64,000 nucleotides of DNA from Bacteroidales bacterium Bact_19 (GTDB lineage Bacteria > Bacteroidota > Bacteroidia > Bacteroidales > ML635J-15): NCBI GenBank assembly GCA_001603595.1, contig LUZK01000009.1, forward strand, positions 1-64,000. The letters are read 5' to 3'. Of the stretch, positions 16,312 through 25,386 are shown piece by piece. A program made the position numbers and the translations under genes. Under the pieces are notes generated by a model. The model was not told where the DNA came from. It was given only the letters and a program-made list of their open reading frames with translations, and ran no database searches. How positions within the stretch are numbered: position 1 is the first letter of the stretch; every line of letters begins with the position of its first letter.

Positions 16312-19239
16312 ATGAGAAAGGCAATATTATTTTTGATTTTATTCATTTCTTTGAATTTATTTTTGTCAGCTCAAGGTTCAAGGACCAAAACTGCTGTTGA
16401 TGAAAATGGTTACAAGTACGAGTATGTAATAGGCGATCCTGCAAATGCAAGGATTTATACCCTGAATAACGGATTGAAGATTTACATTTCTGTAAACAAA
16501 GATAAGCCAAGAATTCAAACTCTTATAGCAGTAAGAGCAGGAGCTAAGAATGATCCAAGAGAGACAACAGGACTGGCTCATTATTTTGAACATATGATGT
16601 TTAAGGGAACTGACAAATTCGGTACGATTGATTGGGAAAAAGAAAAAGTGTATATCCAACAAATAATTGACCTGTTTGAGGAAAGAAACCTAAGCAACGA
16701 TTTTGCAGATAAAGAGAGAATCTATCGCCAAATAGACAGTATATCACAAATTGCATCAAAATATGCCATTGCAAATGAGTACGATAAAATTTGCTCTATG
16801 CTCGGAGCAAGTGGTACAAATGCATGGACTTCTTATGAGGAAACTGTTTATGTAAATGAAATCCCTTCCAACGAAATGGAAAGGTGGTTGATGATGGAAC
16901 GCGATCGTTTCGAAAACCTTGTTTTACGATTATTCCATACTGAATTGGAGACAGTTTTTGAAGAATTCAACATGGGGCAAGATAAAGACGGCCGTAAAGT
17001 TAGTTCTCGAATGATGGCTACTTTATTTAAAAATCATCCTTATGGTGTAAGTGTTATTGGCAAAGGGGAACACCTCAAAAATCCTTCAATGAAAAATATT
17101 TTGAATTTTAAAAGTCAATATTATGTGCCAAACAATATAGCGATTTGTCTTGCGGGAGATCTTGATCCGGAAAAAACTGTTAAAATGATTGATAAATACT
17201 GGGGAGATTGGGAAGCAAATCCAAATATTCCTGAATTTACATATAAACCTGAAGAAGAAAGAACAAGTATTGACAAAATTGACGTTTATGGCCCCGAACA
17301 AGAATATGTTACAATTGCATGGAGAACACCAAACGAAAAGACAAAAGAAGCAAAAATGCTTTATCTGATTGCCCGAATTTTGTATAATGGAAAAGCAGGA
17401 TTAATTGACTTGAATTTAGTAAAAAAACAAAAAGTTATGTCAGCCTATGCTTCGGCTTGGACCATGAATGACTACGGAGTTTTCCAGTTAGGGGGGTATC
17501 CTAGAGCTGAACAAAGCCTCGAAGATGTTGAAAAACTTTTGTTTGTCGAACTCGAAAAAATTAAAAAAGGCGAATTTGAAGAATGGCTCATAGAAGCTAT
17601 TATTAACGAGATGAGACTTAATCGTATTCGTTCAATAGAGGGTAATTCTATTGCTTATTCTTTTGTTCGCAATTTTATTCAGAACAGAAATTGGGAAGAT
17701 TGGGTTTATGAAATTGATGAGTACGAAAAAATCCAAAAAGATGAACTAGTGAAATTCGCCACCGAATTTTTCAAAGAAAATTATGTTGTTATTTATAAAC
17801 GCTTAGGAACTGATAACGATGTATTCAGAATTGAGAAACCACACATTACTCCAATAAGCATAAACAGAAATGTAGAATCTGATTATGTAAAAATGCTCAG
17901 AAATATTACTCCAAATTCTATTGAACCTGTTTTTGTGGATTACAACTCTTTAATTCAAAAGCAAAATTTGGGTAAAGTTCCTGTAAATTATATTAAAAAT
18001 ACTACCAATGAGATTTTTAGTTTGTATTACATTTTTGATTTAGGTAAAAAACATGACAAAAAAATTCCTGTTGCTGTAAATTATATGAAATTTTTAGGGA
18101 CAAAAGATAAAACTCTTGATGAATTACAGCAGGAATTATTCAGATTGGGTATAAGTTTTAATGTTTCTGTCGGTGATGACAGAGTATTTGCTTATGTTAG
18201 CGGCTTAGACAAAAATTTCGAAGCAGCAGTCAGAATCCTTGAAGATATTTTTAAAAATATAAAACCTGATGCAGATGTTTATAACGAATATGTAAATTCT
18301 ATTCTTAAACAAAGAAAAGATGACAAACTCAATAAAAATAGAATTTTATGGGGAGCGATGTATAATTACTCGGTTTATGGAGAAAAATCGCCTTTTACAG
18401 ACATTTTGTCAGAGTCAGAATTGAGGAAAATTAAACCTGAAGAATTAACCTCAATATTTAACAATCTTCCGACTTATGAACATAAATTGTTTTACTACGG
18501 TCCGCGTGAATTGAAAAATGTAAATAGCATTTTGAAGAAGCATCATAAAACTCCTAAAAACTTAACCCCAATACCTTCAAGTGATGAATTTAAAGAAAAA
18601 GATTATACCAAACCACAGATTTTGTTTGTAAACTATGATATGGTTCAGGTTATGATAGCCGTTGTTAGTAAAGATGTAATTTTTGATGCCTCACAAATTG
18701 CTCCAGCAACAATGTTTAACGAATATTACGGAGGATCCATGTCGAGCGTTGTATTTCAGGAAATTCGTGAGGCGAAAAGCCTTGCTTATTCTGCAAATGC
18801 CAGATACAGATTGGCAGCAGAAAAAAATAAACCAAATTTTGTAACCGGATTTTTAAGTACTCAACCCGACAAAATGAAAGAAGCTCTCGACGCACTCACA
18901 AGTCTTTTAAATGATTTAGCTTTGTCCGAAAAGTCATTCGAAATAGCAAGGGAATCCGTTTTAAAACAAATCGAAACAGAAAGAATAATTAAAGATGATA
19001 TTTTCTGGACTTACGAATCTAATCTAAAGCGTGGCATAAATTTTGATTATCGCAGCGAGGTTTACCAAAAAGTGAAAAAATACGATTTAAATGACGTGAA
19101 AACGTTCTTTGACAGGCATGTTAAAGGTAAAAATTATGATATTTTAATCCTTGGAAACAAGGAAAAAATAGATTTTGAACTTTTGAAAAAATATGGTGAT
19201 GTAAAAGAATTAACACTTGAAGAAATTTTTAATTACTAA
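16312..19239 (+). CDS. M16 family metallopeptidase (insulinase/pitrilysin-like), secreted
   Basis: 975 residues with a signal peptide (MRKAILFLILFISLNLFLSA, likely cleaved before or after AQG) followed by two M16-type halves. The first half carries the inverted zinc motif His90-x-x-Glu93-His94 in GLAHYFEHMMFKGT, with the third ligand probably in the ETVFEEFNMG region. There is an insertion of about 50 residues between them. The second, non-catalytic half ends with the conserved R/Y region FQEIREAKSLAYSANARYR that closes over the substrate. Such enzymes degrade peptides in the periplasm or on the outer surface. It has its own upstream region of about 200 bases and no tightly linked partner. 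Confidence 0.92.
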   Translation: MRKAILFLILFISLNLFLSAQGSRTKTAVDENGYKYEYVIGDPANARIYTLNNGLKIYISVNKDKPRIQTLIAVRAGAKNDPRETTGLAHYFEHMMFKGTDKFGTIDWEKEKVYIQQIIDLFEERNLSNDFADKERIYRQIDSISQIASKYAIANEYDKICSMLGASGTNAWTSYEETVYVNEIPSNEMERWLMMERDRFENLVLRLFHTELETVFEEFNMGQDKDGRKVSSRMMATLFKNHPYGVSVIGKGEHLKNPSMKNILNFKSQYYVPNNIAICLAGDLDPEKTVKMIDKYWGDWEANPNIPEFTYKPEEERTSIDKIDVYGPEQEYVTIAWRTPNEKTKEAKMLYLIARILYNGKAGLIDLNLVKKQKVMSAYASAWTMNDYGVFQLGGYPRAEQSLEDVEKLLFVELEKIKKGEFEEWLIEAIINEMRLNRIRSIEGNSIAYSFVRNFIQNRNWEDWVYEIDEYEKIQKDELVKFATEFFKENYVVIYKRLGTDNDVFRIEKPHITPISINRNVESDYVKMLRNITPNSIEPVFVDYNSLIQKQNLGKVPVNYIKNTTNEIFSLYYIFDLGKKHDKKIPVAVNYMKFLGTKDKTLDELQQELFRLGISFNVSVGDDRVFAYVSGLDKNFEAAVRILEDIFKNIKPDADVYNEYVNSILKQRKDDKLNKNRILWGAMYNYSVYGEKSPFTDILSESELRKIKPEELTSIFNNLPTYEHKLFYYGPRELKNVNSILKKHHKTPKNLTPIPSSDEFKEKDYTKPQILFVNYDMVQVMIAVVSKDVIFDASQIAPATMFNEYYGGSMSSVVFQEIREAKSLAYSANARYRLAAEKNKPNFVTGFLSTQPDKMKEALDALTSLLNDLALSEKSFEIARESVLKQIETERIIKDDIFWTYESNLKRGINFDYRSEVYQKVKKYDLNDVKTFFDRHVKGKNYDILILGNKEKIDFELLKKYGDVKELTLEEIFNY

Positions 19240-19290
19240 ATATATTATAAACATTTTTGCAAAAAAAATGTTAGTTATGATTAAAAATAT

Positions 19291-19298
19291 TAAATTTG
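19291..19298 (+). promoter_or_regulatory. Bacteroidota -7 element upstream of the 351-codon lipoprotein
   Basis: TAAATTTG matches the TAnnTTTG consensus exactly and lies 34 bases before ATG 19332. A -33 partner is only weak (TTAG at 19271), so the element is called on the -7 box and its position. Confidence 0.5.
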
Positions 19299-19331
19299 TA
19301 GAAAATAATTTATAACTAAATTTTTAGAACT

Positions 19332-20387
19332 ATGAAAAAAATGAGAATTTATTTTGCCTTATTGGCAGTAGCTTTCGGAGCTGTAATATTCAGCAGCTGT
19401 AATAAAGAATATGCAGAACCTACAATTAACTGGACAGGTTCAGTGTCTCGTAACATCAGTTTTGATGATGATTCAAACTGGAACCTTGATTTAAACATTA
19501 CTTTTGCTGCAGAAGCAGGTCTTGAAGAGATTCAAATTTGGAAGAATATTCACAAAGGTCTTGATGTTATAGAAGTAAGACTCTCTGATCCAACGGGTTA
19601 TGCTGGCTTAACTACTTTTGAATACAACTTTACTATGAACCACACTTTAAGTGATTTTACCGGTGGTGTTACAAAGATTGTTTATGAATTTATAGTAAAA
19701 GATAAAGAAGGACAAACTGCAACCAAGGAATATACTTTCTTTGTGATCGAAGCATTTAATGTAACTTTTGTTGTAAAAGACGGTTTCAATAACAATATTA
19801 CAGATGCAGTTATTACACTCGGAACAAAAACCAATGATGCAGGAGTTTATTTATTTGAATACATCAAACCAGAATTAGAATACAACTACGAAGTAGTTCG
19901 TAACGGTTATGAAACTGTTTCCGGAACATTTACAATGCCCGGAAATGACACTACAATTAACGTAGTAATGACAACTAAACTTGCTGCTGAATGGTCAGCT
20001 GATATCGTACTTGCTTTATCTTCTCAAGTAAGCTGGGCTACATATAATGGAGTATTAGTTGGTCAATACCAATCAAATGATTTAGGTATGGCATATACTT
20101 ATACAAACGCAGGTATTGGAAGAATTACTACTACAAGCAATTGCTCAGGCTTTGTTGAAGTAAATGTTGAGAATATTACAAGTTATGATGCATTGGTAAA
20201 TGCTTATAATAACGGAACTGCTGTTACTCAGTACGACCTGAATGTTGATGAAATTAGAGCTTACCAGACTAAATATTTTGCAGTTAAATTTACTGACAAT
20301 ACATATAAATTGGTATGGTATAAATTTGGACATCGTTCACCTACCACAGGAAATATTCTAGGTTTTGCATATAAAGGCAAAGCATAA
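19332..20387 (+). CDS. Lipoprotein with beta-sandwich and carboxypeptidase-regulatory-like domains
   Basis: 351 residues starting with a lipoprotein signal peptide (lipobox FSSC, acylated Cys about residue 23). The middle (about 25-150) is beta-rich and unrecognised. About residues 152-220 (FVVKDGFNNNITDAVITLGTKTNDAGVYLFEYIKP ... GNDTTINVVM) look like a carboxypeptidase-regulatory / PEGA-like beta-sandwich, common in Bacteroidota surface proteins. The last 130 residues are again unassigned. It probably sits on the outer membrane. It has its own -7 box and a terminator, so it is probably monocistronic. The function is unknown. Confidence 0.65.
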   Translation: MKKMRIYFALLAVAFGAVIFSSCNKEYAEPTINWTGSVSRNISFDDDSNWNLDLNITFAAEAGLEEIQIWKNIHKGLDVIEVRLSDPTGYAGLTTFEYNFTMNHTLSDFTGGVTKIVYEFIVKDKEGQTATKEYTFFVIEAFNVTFVVKDGFNNNITDAVITLGTKTNDAGVYLFEYIKPELEYNYEVVRNGYETVSGTFTMPGNDTTINVVMTTKLAAEWSADIVLALSSQVSWATYNGVLVGQYQSNDLGMAYTYTNAGIGRITTTSNCSGFVEVNVENITSYDALVNAYNNGTAVTQYDLNVDEIRAYQTKYFAVKFTDNTYKLVWYKFGHRSPTTGNILGFAYKGKA

Positions 20388-20410
20388 TATTTAAAAGGAT
20401 TATAAAGTAA

Positions 20411-20437
20411 AAGGCTGTCAATTAGGCAGCCTTTTTT
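20411..20437 (+). terminator. Intrinsic terminator after the lipoprotein gene
   Basis: AAGGCTG ... CAGCCTT stem followed by TTTTTT, 24 bases after the stop of the 351-codon lipoprotein gene and before the mutL operon promoter. Confidence 0.85.
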
Positions 20438-20449
20438 ATTTGAATGATT

Positions 20450-20481
20450 TTTGAAACTTTCGTTTGAAAATGGTATTTTTG
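20450..20481 (+). promoter_or_regulatory. Promoter of the mutL operon
   Basis: TTTG (20450-20453) and TATTTTTG (20474-20481) are spaced by 20 bases, close to the Bacteroidota consensus. The -7 box ends 14 bases before ATG 20495. Confidence 0.55.
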
Positions 20482-20494
20482 TAAAAAAAATAAT

Positions 20495-20821
20495 ATGGGA
20501 TTTAGCTTTTTCAGATTACCTTCGCATAATGTTTTTGATTATAAACCCAGATTTTACGATCCGGAAAAAGAAGAACGCCGTGAAAAACTTAACGAACTTC
20601 GGATTAGTCAGGGAAAAGAACCTTTGTATGATAATGCAGAGGAAGAATATAAACCGGGTAGCTTAATAAAAGGCAATTTCCGGCCTAAAATGAAAAGAAG
20701 ATCGTATCGTGACAGAAATAGAACCTTGAGATTAATCCTAATAACAATATTTCTGCTTTTTATGGCTTATATAATTTTAATTGCAGATTTTTCTTCATTG
20801 GTTAAATTATTTATGAAATAA
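20495..20821 (+). CDS. Small C-terminally membrane-anchored protein upstream of mutL
   Basis: 108 residues. A charged N-terminal part (SHNVFDYKPRFYDPEKEERREKL ... KGNFRPKMKRRSYRDRNR) is followed by one C-terminal membrane helix (LILITIFLLFMAYIILIADF, about residues 78-97). I recall similar small proteins beside mutL in Bacteroidales, but know of no function. Its TAA overlaps the mutL ATG by one base (TAATG), so the two are translationally coupled. The charged part should face the cytoplasm. ATG 20495 is the only sensible start; the overlapping ORF 20451-20666 in another frame is a shadow. Confidence 0.7.
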   Translation: MGFSFFRLPSHNVFDYKPRFYDPEKEERREKLNELRISQGKEPLYDNAEEEYKPGSLIKGNFRPKMKRRSYRDRNRTLRLILITIFLLFMAYIILIADFSSLVKLFMK

Positions 20822-22656
20822 TGACGGATGTAGTTAAGTTATTACCGGATTCGGTTGCTAATCAAATAGCTGCAGGTGAGGTTGTTCAGCGTCCTGCTTC
20901 TGTGGTTAAGGAATTAGTAGAAAATGCAATTGATGCCGGTACTAAAGAAATAAAAATAATAATAAAAGATGCAGGAAAAACCCTTATTCAGGTTATTGAT
21001 AATGGTAAAGGAATGACTCCGATTGATGCCAGAATGTGTTTTGAACGTCATGCCACATCAAAAATTTCCAGTGCTGAGGATCTTTTCAAAATTCGCACTA
21101 TGGGCTTCAGAGGCGAAGCTCTTGCTTCTATTGCTGCCGTTGCTACTGTTGAGTTAAAAACCCGACGTCCCGAGGACGAAATTGGAACTCATATTTTAAT
21201 TTCCGGTTCAGAAGTTAAAAGTCAGGAACCTGTATATTGTCCTGCCGGGGCAAGTTTTAGCGTTAAAAACATTTTTTTCAATATTCCTGCCAGAAGAAAA
21301 TTCCTTAAATCAGATCAGGTAGAATATAAACATATCCTAAACGAAATACATAGAGTTGCTCTGGCTTATCCGGAGATTGCTTTTGAATTAATTAATAATG
21401 GTAATATAGAACTAAACTTAAAACCCGAACAACTAAAACAACGAATTGCCGCAATTTTCGGGAAAAGCATTTTAAATAGTTTAATACAGATTAATGTAGA
21501 TACATCAATAGTTAAAATTTACGGATACATCGGAAAACCTGATAGAACAAGAAAAACTACATACGAACAGTTCTTCTTTGTTAATAATCGCTTTATGATA
21601 CATCCTTATTTCAGGAAAGCTGTTCTGAATGCTTACGAAAAACTAATTCCAGAAGGAGAATATCCATCTTTTTTCATATTTTTTGAAACAGATCCATCTG
21701 GGATTGATGTAAATATTCATCCCACTAAGACAGAAATAAAATTTGAAGATGAAAACTCAATCTTTCATATTCTGCATGCTGCTGTTAAAGAAAGTCTGGG
21801 AAAGTTTTCAATCGTTCCTCCACTGGAATTTGAAGAAGATATTACTAGAGATATTCATCTAACATCAAAAACAGAGTTTAAACCACCTTCAATAACAGTA
21901 AACCCCGATTATAATCCTTTTGGTAAAGAAAATACATACAAACGAAATCTCGTTCCGAGAAATTGGGAAAAATTATATACGGCTAATTCCGAAATTGAAA
22001 AGAATCCGGATGATTTTTTCTTACCGGGATTTGATAATCAAAATGATACTCAAACAAAAATAGATTTAGAGAATAATACAAATGAAGAAAAAATCCATAA
22101 TAAATTTTTACAGATAAAACATAAGTATATCATAACATCCGTGAAATCCGGGATGATGATCATTGACCAAGATAGGGCACTTGAACGAATATTATTTGAA
22201 AAATTTATGCTTTTGTTAGAGACACGTAAAGGTGTCTGTCAAAAAACCTTATTTCCAGTAATATACGAACCAAGCCCGGAGGAAAGAGCAGTTTTGATGG
22301 AAATTATAATCGAATTGAACAACATAGGATTTCAGATTGTTTTAAAAGGGACGGATAAGTGCGAAATTCAAGGGATTCCGGGAGAACTTACAGATATGAA
22401 TCCAGTAGAGCTGGTGAGAGATATGATTTATGTTATGGCAGAAGTTTCAGCAGATCCTAAATTAGTGCTAAACGAAAAAATTGCTCTGGCACTTTCAAGG
22501 TCAGCAGTGTCAAAGACAAATAGGATTCTTTCCGAAAACGAAATGCAAATGCTTTTTTATGATCTTATGAGTTGTAAAAATCACAATTATACTCCGGACG
22601 GAAAAAAAATTTTAGAAATAATAAGTTCAGAGGAAATAGAAAAAAAATTAAATTAA
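20821..22656 (+). CDS. mutL: DNA mismatch repair protein MutL
   Basis: 611 residues. It is the ATP-dependent matchmaker between MutS and downstream strand-removal steps. The GHKL ATPase is clear at the N-terminus: VANQIAAGEVVQRPASVVKELVENAIDAG, DNGKGM, HATSKI, TMGFRGEALASI. The N-terminal domain ends with VNIHPTKTEIKF. The C-terminal dimerisation domain (about 430-611) follows an acidic linker. I do not see the DQHAxxER metal-site motif of endonuclease-type MutLs; the corresponding place reads MIIDQDRALERILFEKF, so the canonical histidine-alanine pair is changed. The TAATG overlap links it to the upstream small gene, and a rhomboid gene follows 6 bases later. Confidence 0.95.
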   Translation: MTDVVKLLPDSVANQIAAGEVVQRPASVVKELVENAIDAGTKEIKIIIKDAGKTLIQVIDNGKGMTPIDARMCFERHATSKISSAEDLFKIRTMGFRGEALASIAAVATVELKTRRPEDEIGTHILISGSEVKSQEPVYCPAGASFSVKNIFFNIPARRKFLKSDQVEYKHILNEIHRVALAYPEIAFELINNGNIELNLKPEQLKQRIAAIFGKSILNSLIQINVDTSIVKIYGYIGKPDRTRKTTYEQFFFVNNRFMIHPYFRKAVLNAYEKLIPEGEYPSFFIFFETDPSGIDVNIHPTKTEIKFEDENSIFHILHAAVKESLGKFSIVPPLEFEEDITRDIHLTSKTEFKPPSITVNPDYNPFGKENTYKRNLVPRNWEKLYTANSEIEKNPDDFFLPGFDNQNDTQTKIDLENNTNEEKIHNKFLQIKHKYIITSVKSGMMIIDQDRALERILFEKFMLLLETRKGVCQKTLFPVIYEPSPEERAVLMEIIIELNNIGFQIVLKGTDKCEIQGIPGELTDMNPVELVRDMIYVMAEVSADPKLVLNEKIALALSRSAVSKTNRILSENEMQMLFYDLMSCKNHNYTPDGKKILEIISSEEIEKKLN

Positions 22657-22662
22657 TAAATT

Positions 22663-23394
22663 ATGTACTATCAACGAAAAGGATTTTTTGATTTACCTCC
22701 GGTGGTTCAAACCTTATTGGGGTTAAATATATTTTTATTTATTTTAAGAATGATATTTCCGGAATTAGTAATGCACCTTGCTATTTTCAATTACAAATCA
22801 GAGTTTTTCAAACCATTTCAGTTTATAACTCACATGTTTATGCATGGAGATTTCTGGCATTTATTCTTTAATATGTTTGCCTTGTACATGTTTGGCCGAA
22901 TTCTCGAAGAAGTCTGGGGACCAAAAAGGTTCTTTATTTATTATTTTGTTACCGGAATAGGAGCTGCTCTAATCCACATGACTGTAATGAGCGTCGAAAT
23001 GAATATACTAATGTCTAAAATGAGCCCTGAAAAAATAGATTTGGTTTTGAGTCAAGGAGCTCAAGCTCTACTGACAGGTCGTAATTTTATAGATCCTCAA
23101 ATGAGGGATTTAAATCTTATGCTTAATACTCCCACAGTTGGGGCATCAGGTGCAATTTACGGTTTATTGTTGGCTTTTGGAATGTTGTTTCCCAATGCTG
23201 TGATTTATGTTTATTTTGCCATCCCCATGAAAGCAAAATATCTTGTTTTAATTTTCATGGCGATTGAATTATATCTCGGATTCCTCAACAAAGCTGGTGA
23301 TAATATCGCTCATTTTGCTCATCTCGGGGGGATGCTCTTTGGTCTTATATTTATTTTAATTTGGGGAAAATTCGATTATAACAGATGGAATTAA
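22663..23394 (+). CDS. Rhomboid family intramembrane serine protease
   Basis: 243 residues with about six membrane helices. The rhomboid catalytic dyad is intact: Ser162 in VGASGAIYG (GxSG) and His220 in IAHFAHLGGMLFG. The conserved loop before helix 2 (THMFMHGDFWHLFFNMFALYMFG) is also there, with the usual HxxxN. An unusually long loop of about 45 residues (VMSVEMNILMSKMSPEKID...) separates helix 3 from the catalytic helix. The enzyme cleaves membrane-spanning substrates in the cytoplasmic membrane; its targets are unknown. It is in an operon with mutL and a second rhomboid gene one base downstream. Confidence 0.92.
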   Translation: MYYQRKGFFDLPPVVQTLLGLNIFLFILRMIFPELVMHLAIFNYKSEFFKPFQFITHMFMHGDFWHLFFNMFALYMFGRILEEVWGPKRFFIYYFVTGIGAALIHMTVMSVEMNILMSKMSPEKIDLVLSQGAQALLTGRNFIDPQMRDLNLMLNTPTVGASGAIYGLLLAFGMLFPNAVIYVYFAIPMKAKYLVLIFMAIELYLGFLNKAGDNIAHFAHLGGMLFGLIFILIWGKFDYNRWN

Positions 23395-23395
23395 A

Positions 23396-24292
23396 ATGAG
23401 CTTTACGCAAGAATTAAAATATAGCTGGAAAACAAAGAATAACTTTAATATTCTTATCTACCTGAATCTAATAGTTTTTATTGGCATTAAACTCATCGAA
23501 CTTATTTATTTTTTTATTGGCGAAAATCCGCTCGAAATAGTTAGCTGGTTTGCTGTTCCTGCTGATTTGAACACTCTTATTGTTAGGCCCTGGACAATAA
23601 TCTCTTACATGTTTACTCATGAGAATTTTCTGCATATTTTGTTTAATTTACTTGCATTTTACTGGTTTGCAAGAATGTTTTTGATGTATTTTTCACAGCG
23701 TCAATTGCTGAGTATATATATTATCGGAGGGCTTAGCGGAGCTTTGTTTTACATAGTAGCCTTTAATTTAATTACTGTTTTTAACAAATATTCCGAAATT
23801 TCCATTGCAATTGGGGCTTCGGCTTCGGTTATGGCTGTTGTTTTTAGTATAGCTCTTTTGGTTCCTAATAATAGTGTTTATCTTTTGTTTTTTGGTGAAA
23901 TAAAATTAAAATATATTGCTTTTGGTTTTATTGTGCTTGATTTGGTGAGTATCCCATTAAGTAATGCGGGAGGGCATATTGCTCATATAGGTGGTGCTTT
24001 TTCTGGAGCATTATTTGTATATTTTTATCGAAAAGGTACAGACATTACGATTTGGCTGTCGCGATTGATTTATGGGATTAAAGAATTTTTTATTCCTCAA
24101 AAGAAATTACGCATTAAGGTTAATACTGCCAAAAATCAAGCAAGATACGAAAATGATGAAGAATATAATGCGAGGAAAAAGGCCGAACAAGAAGAAATAA
24201 ATGCCATTCTCGACAAAATTTCACGATCCGGTTATGAAAGCTTAAGTGATGAAGAAAAAGTAAAACTTTTTAATATGAGTAATCGAAAATGA
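23396..24292 (+). CDS. Second rhomboid family intramembrane protease
   Basis: 298 residues: six membrane helices to about residue 210, then a charged cytoplasmic tail of about 70 residues (KNQARYENDEEYNARKKAEQEE...). The dyad is present as Ser142 in IGASASVMAVV and His197 in GGHIAHIGGAFSGAL. The canonical GxSG is GASA here, so the last glycine is changed. The helix 2 motif THENFLHILFNLLAFYWFA is normal. It starts one base after the previous rhomboid stop and its own stop overlaps the next start as ATGA, so three genes are coupled. Activity is likely but not certain because of the GxSA motif. Confidence 0.88.
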   Translation: MSFTQELKYSWKTKNNFNILIYLNLIVFIGIKLIELIYFFIGENPLEIVSWFAVPADLNTLIVRPWTIISYMFTHENFLHILFNLLAFYWFARMFLMYFSQRQLLSIYIIGGLSGALFYIVAFNLITVFNKYSEISIAIGASASVMAVVFSIALLVPNNSVYLLFFGEIKLKYIAFGFIVLDLVSIPLSNAGGHIAHIGGAFSGALFVYFYRKGTDITIWLSRLIYGIKEFFIPQKKLRIKVNTAKNQARYENDEEYNARKKAEQEEINAILDKISRSGYESLSDEEKVKLFNMSNRK

Positions 24293-25386
24293 AAAAGTTT
24301 ATCAAAATAACATTAATTGTTATCAATATTATTTTTTCAGTTTTATTGTTGCTTTCTTATGTCTCACTGAATATTGGCGGTATAAAGCATTTAAGTGTTA
24401 TTATCCCTTTTATTTTTATTATTTTGTTTGTCGTCAATGTTTTTTTTCTGGTTTTTTGGCTCTTCATCAATTGGAAATACTCAATAATTACTGTTTTGCC
24501 AATCATTCTAGGAATAGAATATGTTTTTATGGTTATTCCGGTAGATTCATACTTTTCAACTCCCCAAAAAGAACCTGAATTTAAAATAATTAGCTATAAT
24601 GTTGCAAACTTTGGTTTGTACAATTGGAAAAAGAATCTGGAACTAAGAACAAATATGATAAAATTGATATCTGATGAAAAACCCGATATTATTTGCTTAC
24701 AAGAAGCATATTGGCATACTAAAAATAAAGACTTCAAAACAATATCAGAAATACTTAATTTGCTAAATCTTAAGTATCAAGCCAGTTTCCCTATTTTGCG
24801 TGGAGAAGACAAACAGGATAATTACGGTTTGGCTCTTTTGTCGCGATTCCCTGTAATAAATACCTATAAGCACCGCTTCGAGAATTCATACAATGGCTTT
24901 ATGTTTGCCGATATCATTATTCAGGATGATACTGTCAGAGTGTTTAATTGTCATCTGGAATCACTTAAGTTTGATGAAAGTGATTATGAAACATTAAAAC
25001 ACATTTCTTCTGAAAATAAAATAGATAAAAGTCTTCTGAAAAAATATTTTCGTTCGGCAATAAAGAAACAAGAACAGGTGAATAATATACGCCAGGTTAT
25101 GGATACTACTTCATATCCGATTTTTTTATGTGGTGATTTTAATGATTTCCCTCTTTCAAATACGCATGTCAAATTATCAAGAGGACTCAAAGATACCTAT
25201 ATCAGACGCGGAAAAATTCCGGGTTATACATGGAAAGCAGCAGGATTGAAATTCAGGATTGATTTTATATTTTACAATCCGACAAAGTTTGATTGTTATT
25301 CTCATAAGATTATTAGAGAGGATTTGTCCGACCATTATTGCATAAGTGCCGAATTTTTTAAAAACGAGAATAAAGAAAATGAGTGA
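24289..25386 (+). CDS. Endonuclease/exonuclease/phosphatase (EEP) family membrane protein
   Basis: 365 residues: three N-terminal membrane helices (about residues 5-25, 33-58, 64-85) followed by an EEP domain (about 98-362). Visible catalytic stretches are SYNVANFG, the metal-binding Glu in IICLQEAYW, CHLESLK, the CGDFNDFPLS Asp/Asn pair, and the terminal LSDHYCISAEF His. The family cleaves phosphodiesters in nucleic acids, inositol phosphates or sphingolipids. A membrane-anchored bacterial member facing the periplasm may act on lipids or extracellular DNA, but the substrate cannot be told. ATGA overlap with the second rhomboid and an 8-base overlap with the MscS gene make it part of one operon. 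Confidence 0.88.
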   Translation: MKKFIKITLIVINIIFSVLLLLSYVSLNIGGIKHLSVIIPFIFIILFVVNVFFLVFWLFINWKYSIITVLPIILGIEYVFMVIPVDSYFSTPQKEPEFKIISYNVANFGLYNWKKNLELRTNMIKLISDEKPDIICLQEAYWHTKNKDFKTISEILNLLNLKYQASFPILRGEDKQDNYGLALLSRFPVINTYKHRFENSYNGFMFADIIIQDDTVRVFNCHLESLKFDESDYETLKHISSENKIDKSLLKKYFRSAIKKQEQVNNIRQVMDTTSYPIFLCGDFNDFPLSNTHVKLSRGLKDTYIRRGKIPGYTWKAAGLKFRIDFIFYNPTKFDCYSHKIIREDLSDHYCISAEFFKNENKENE

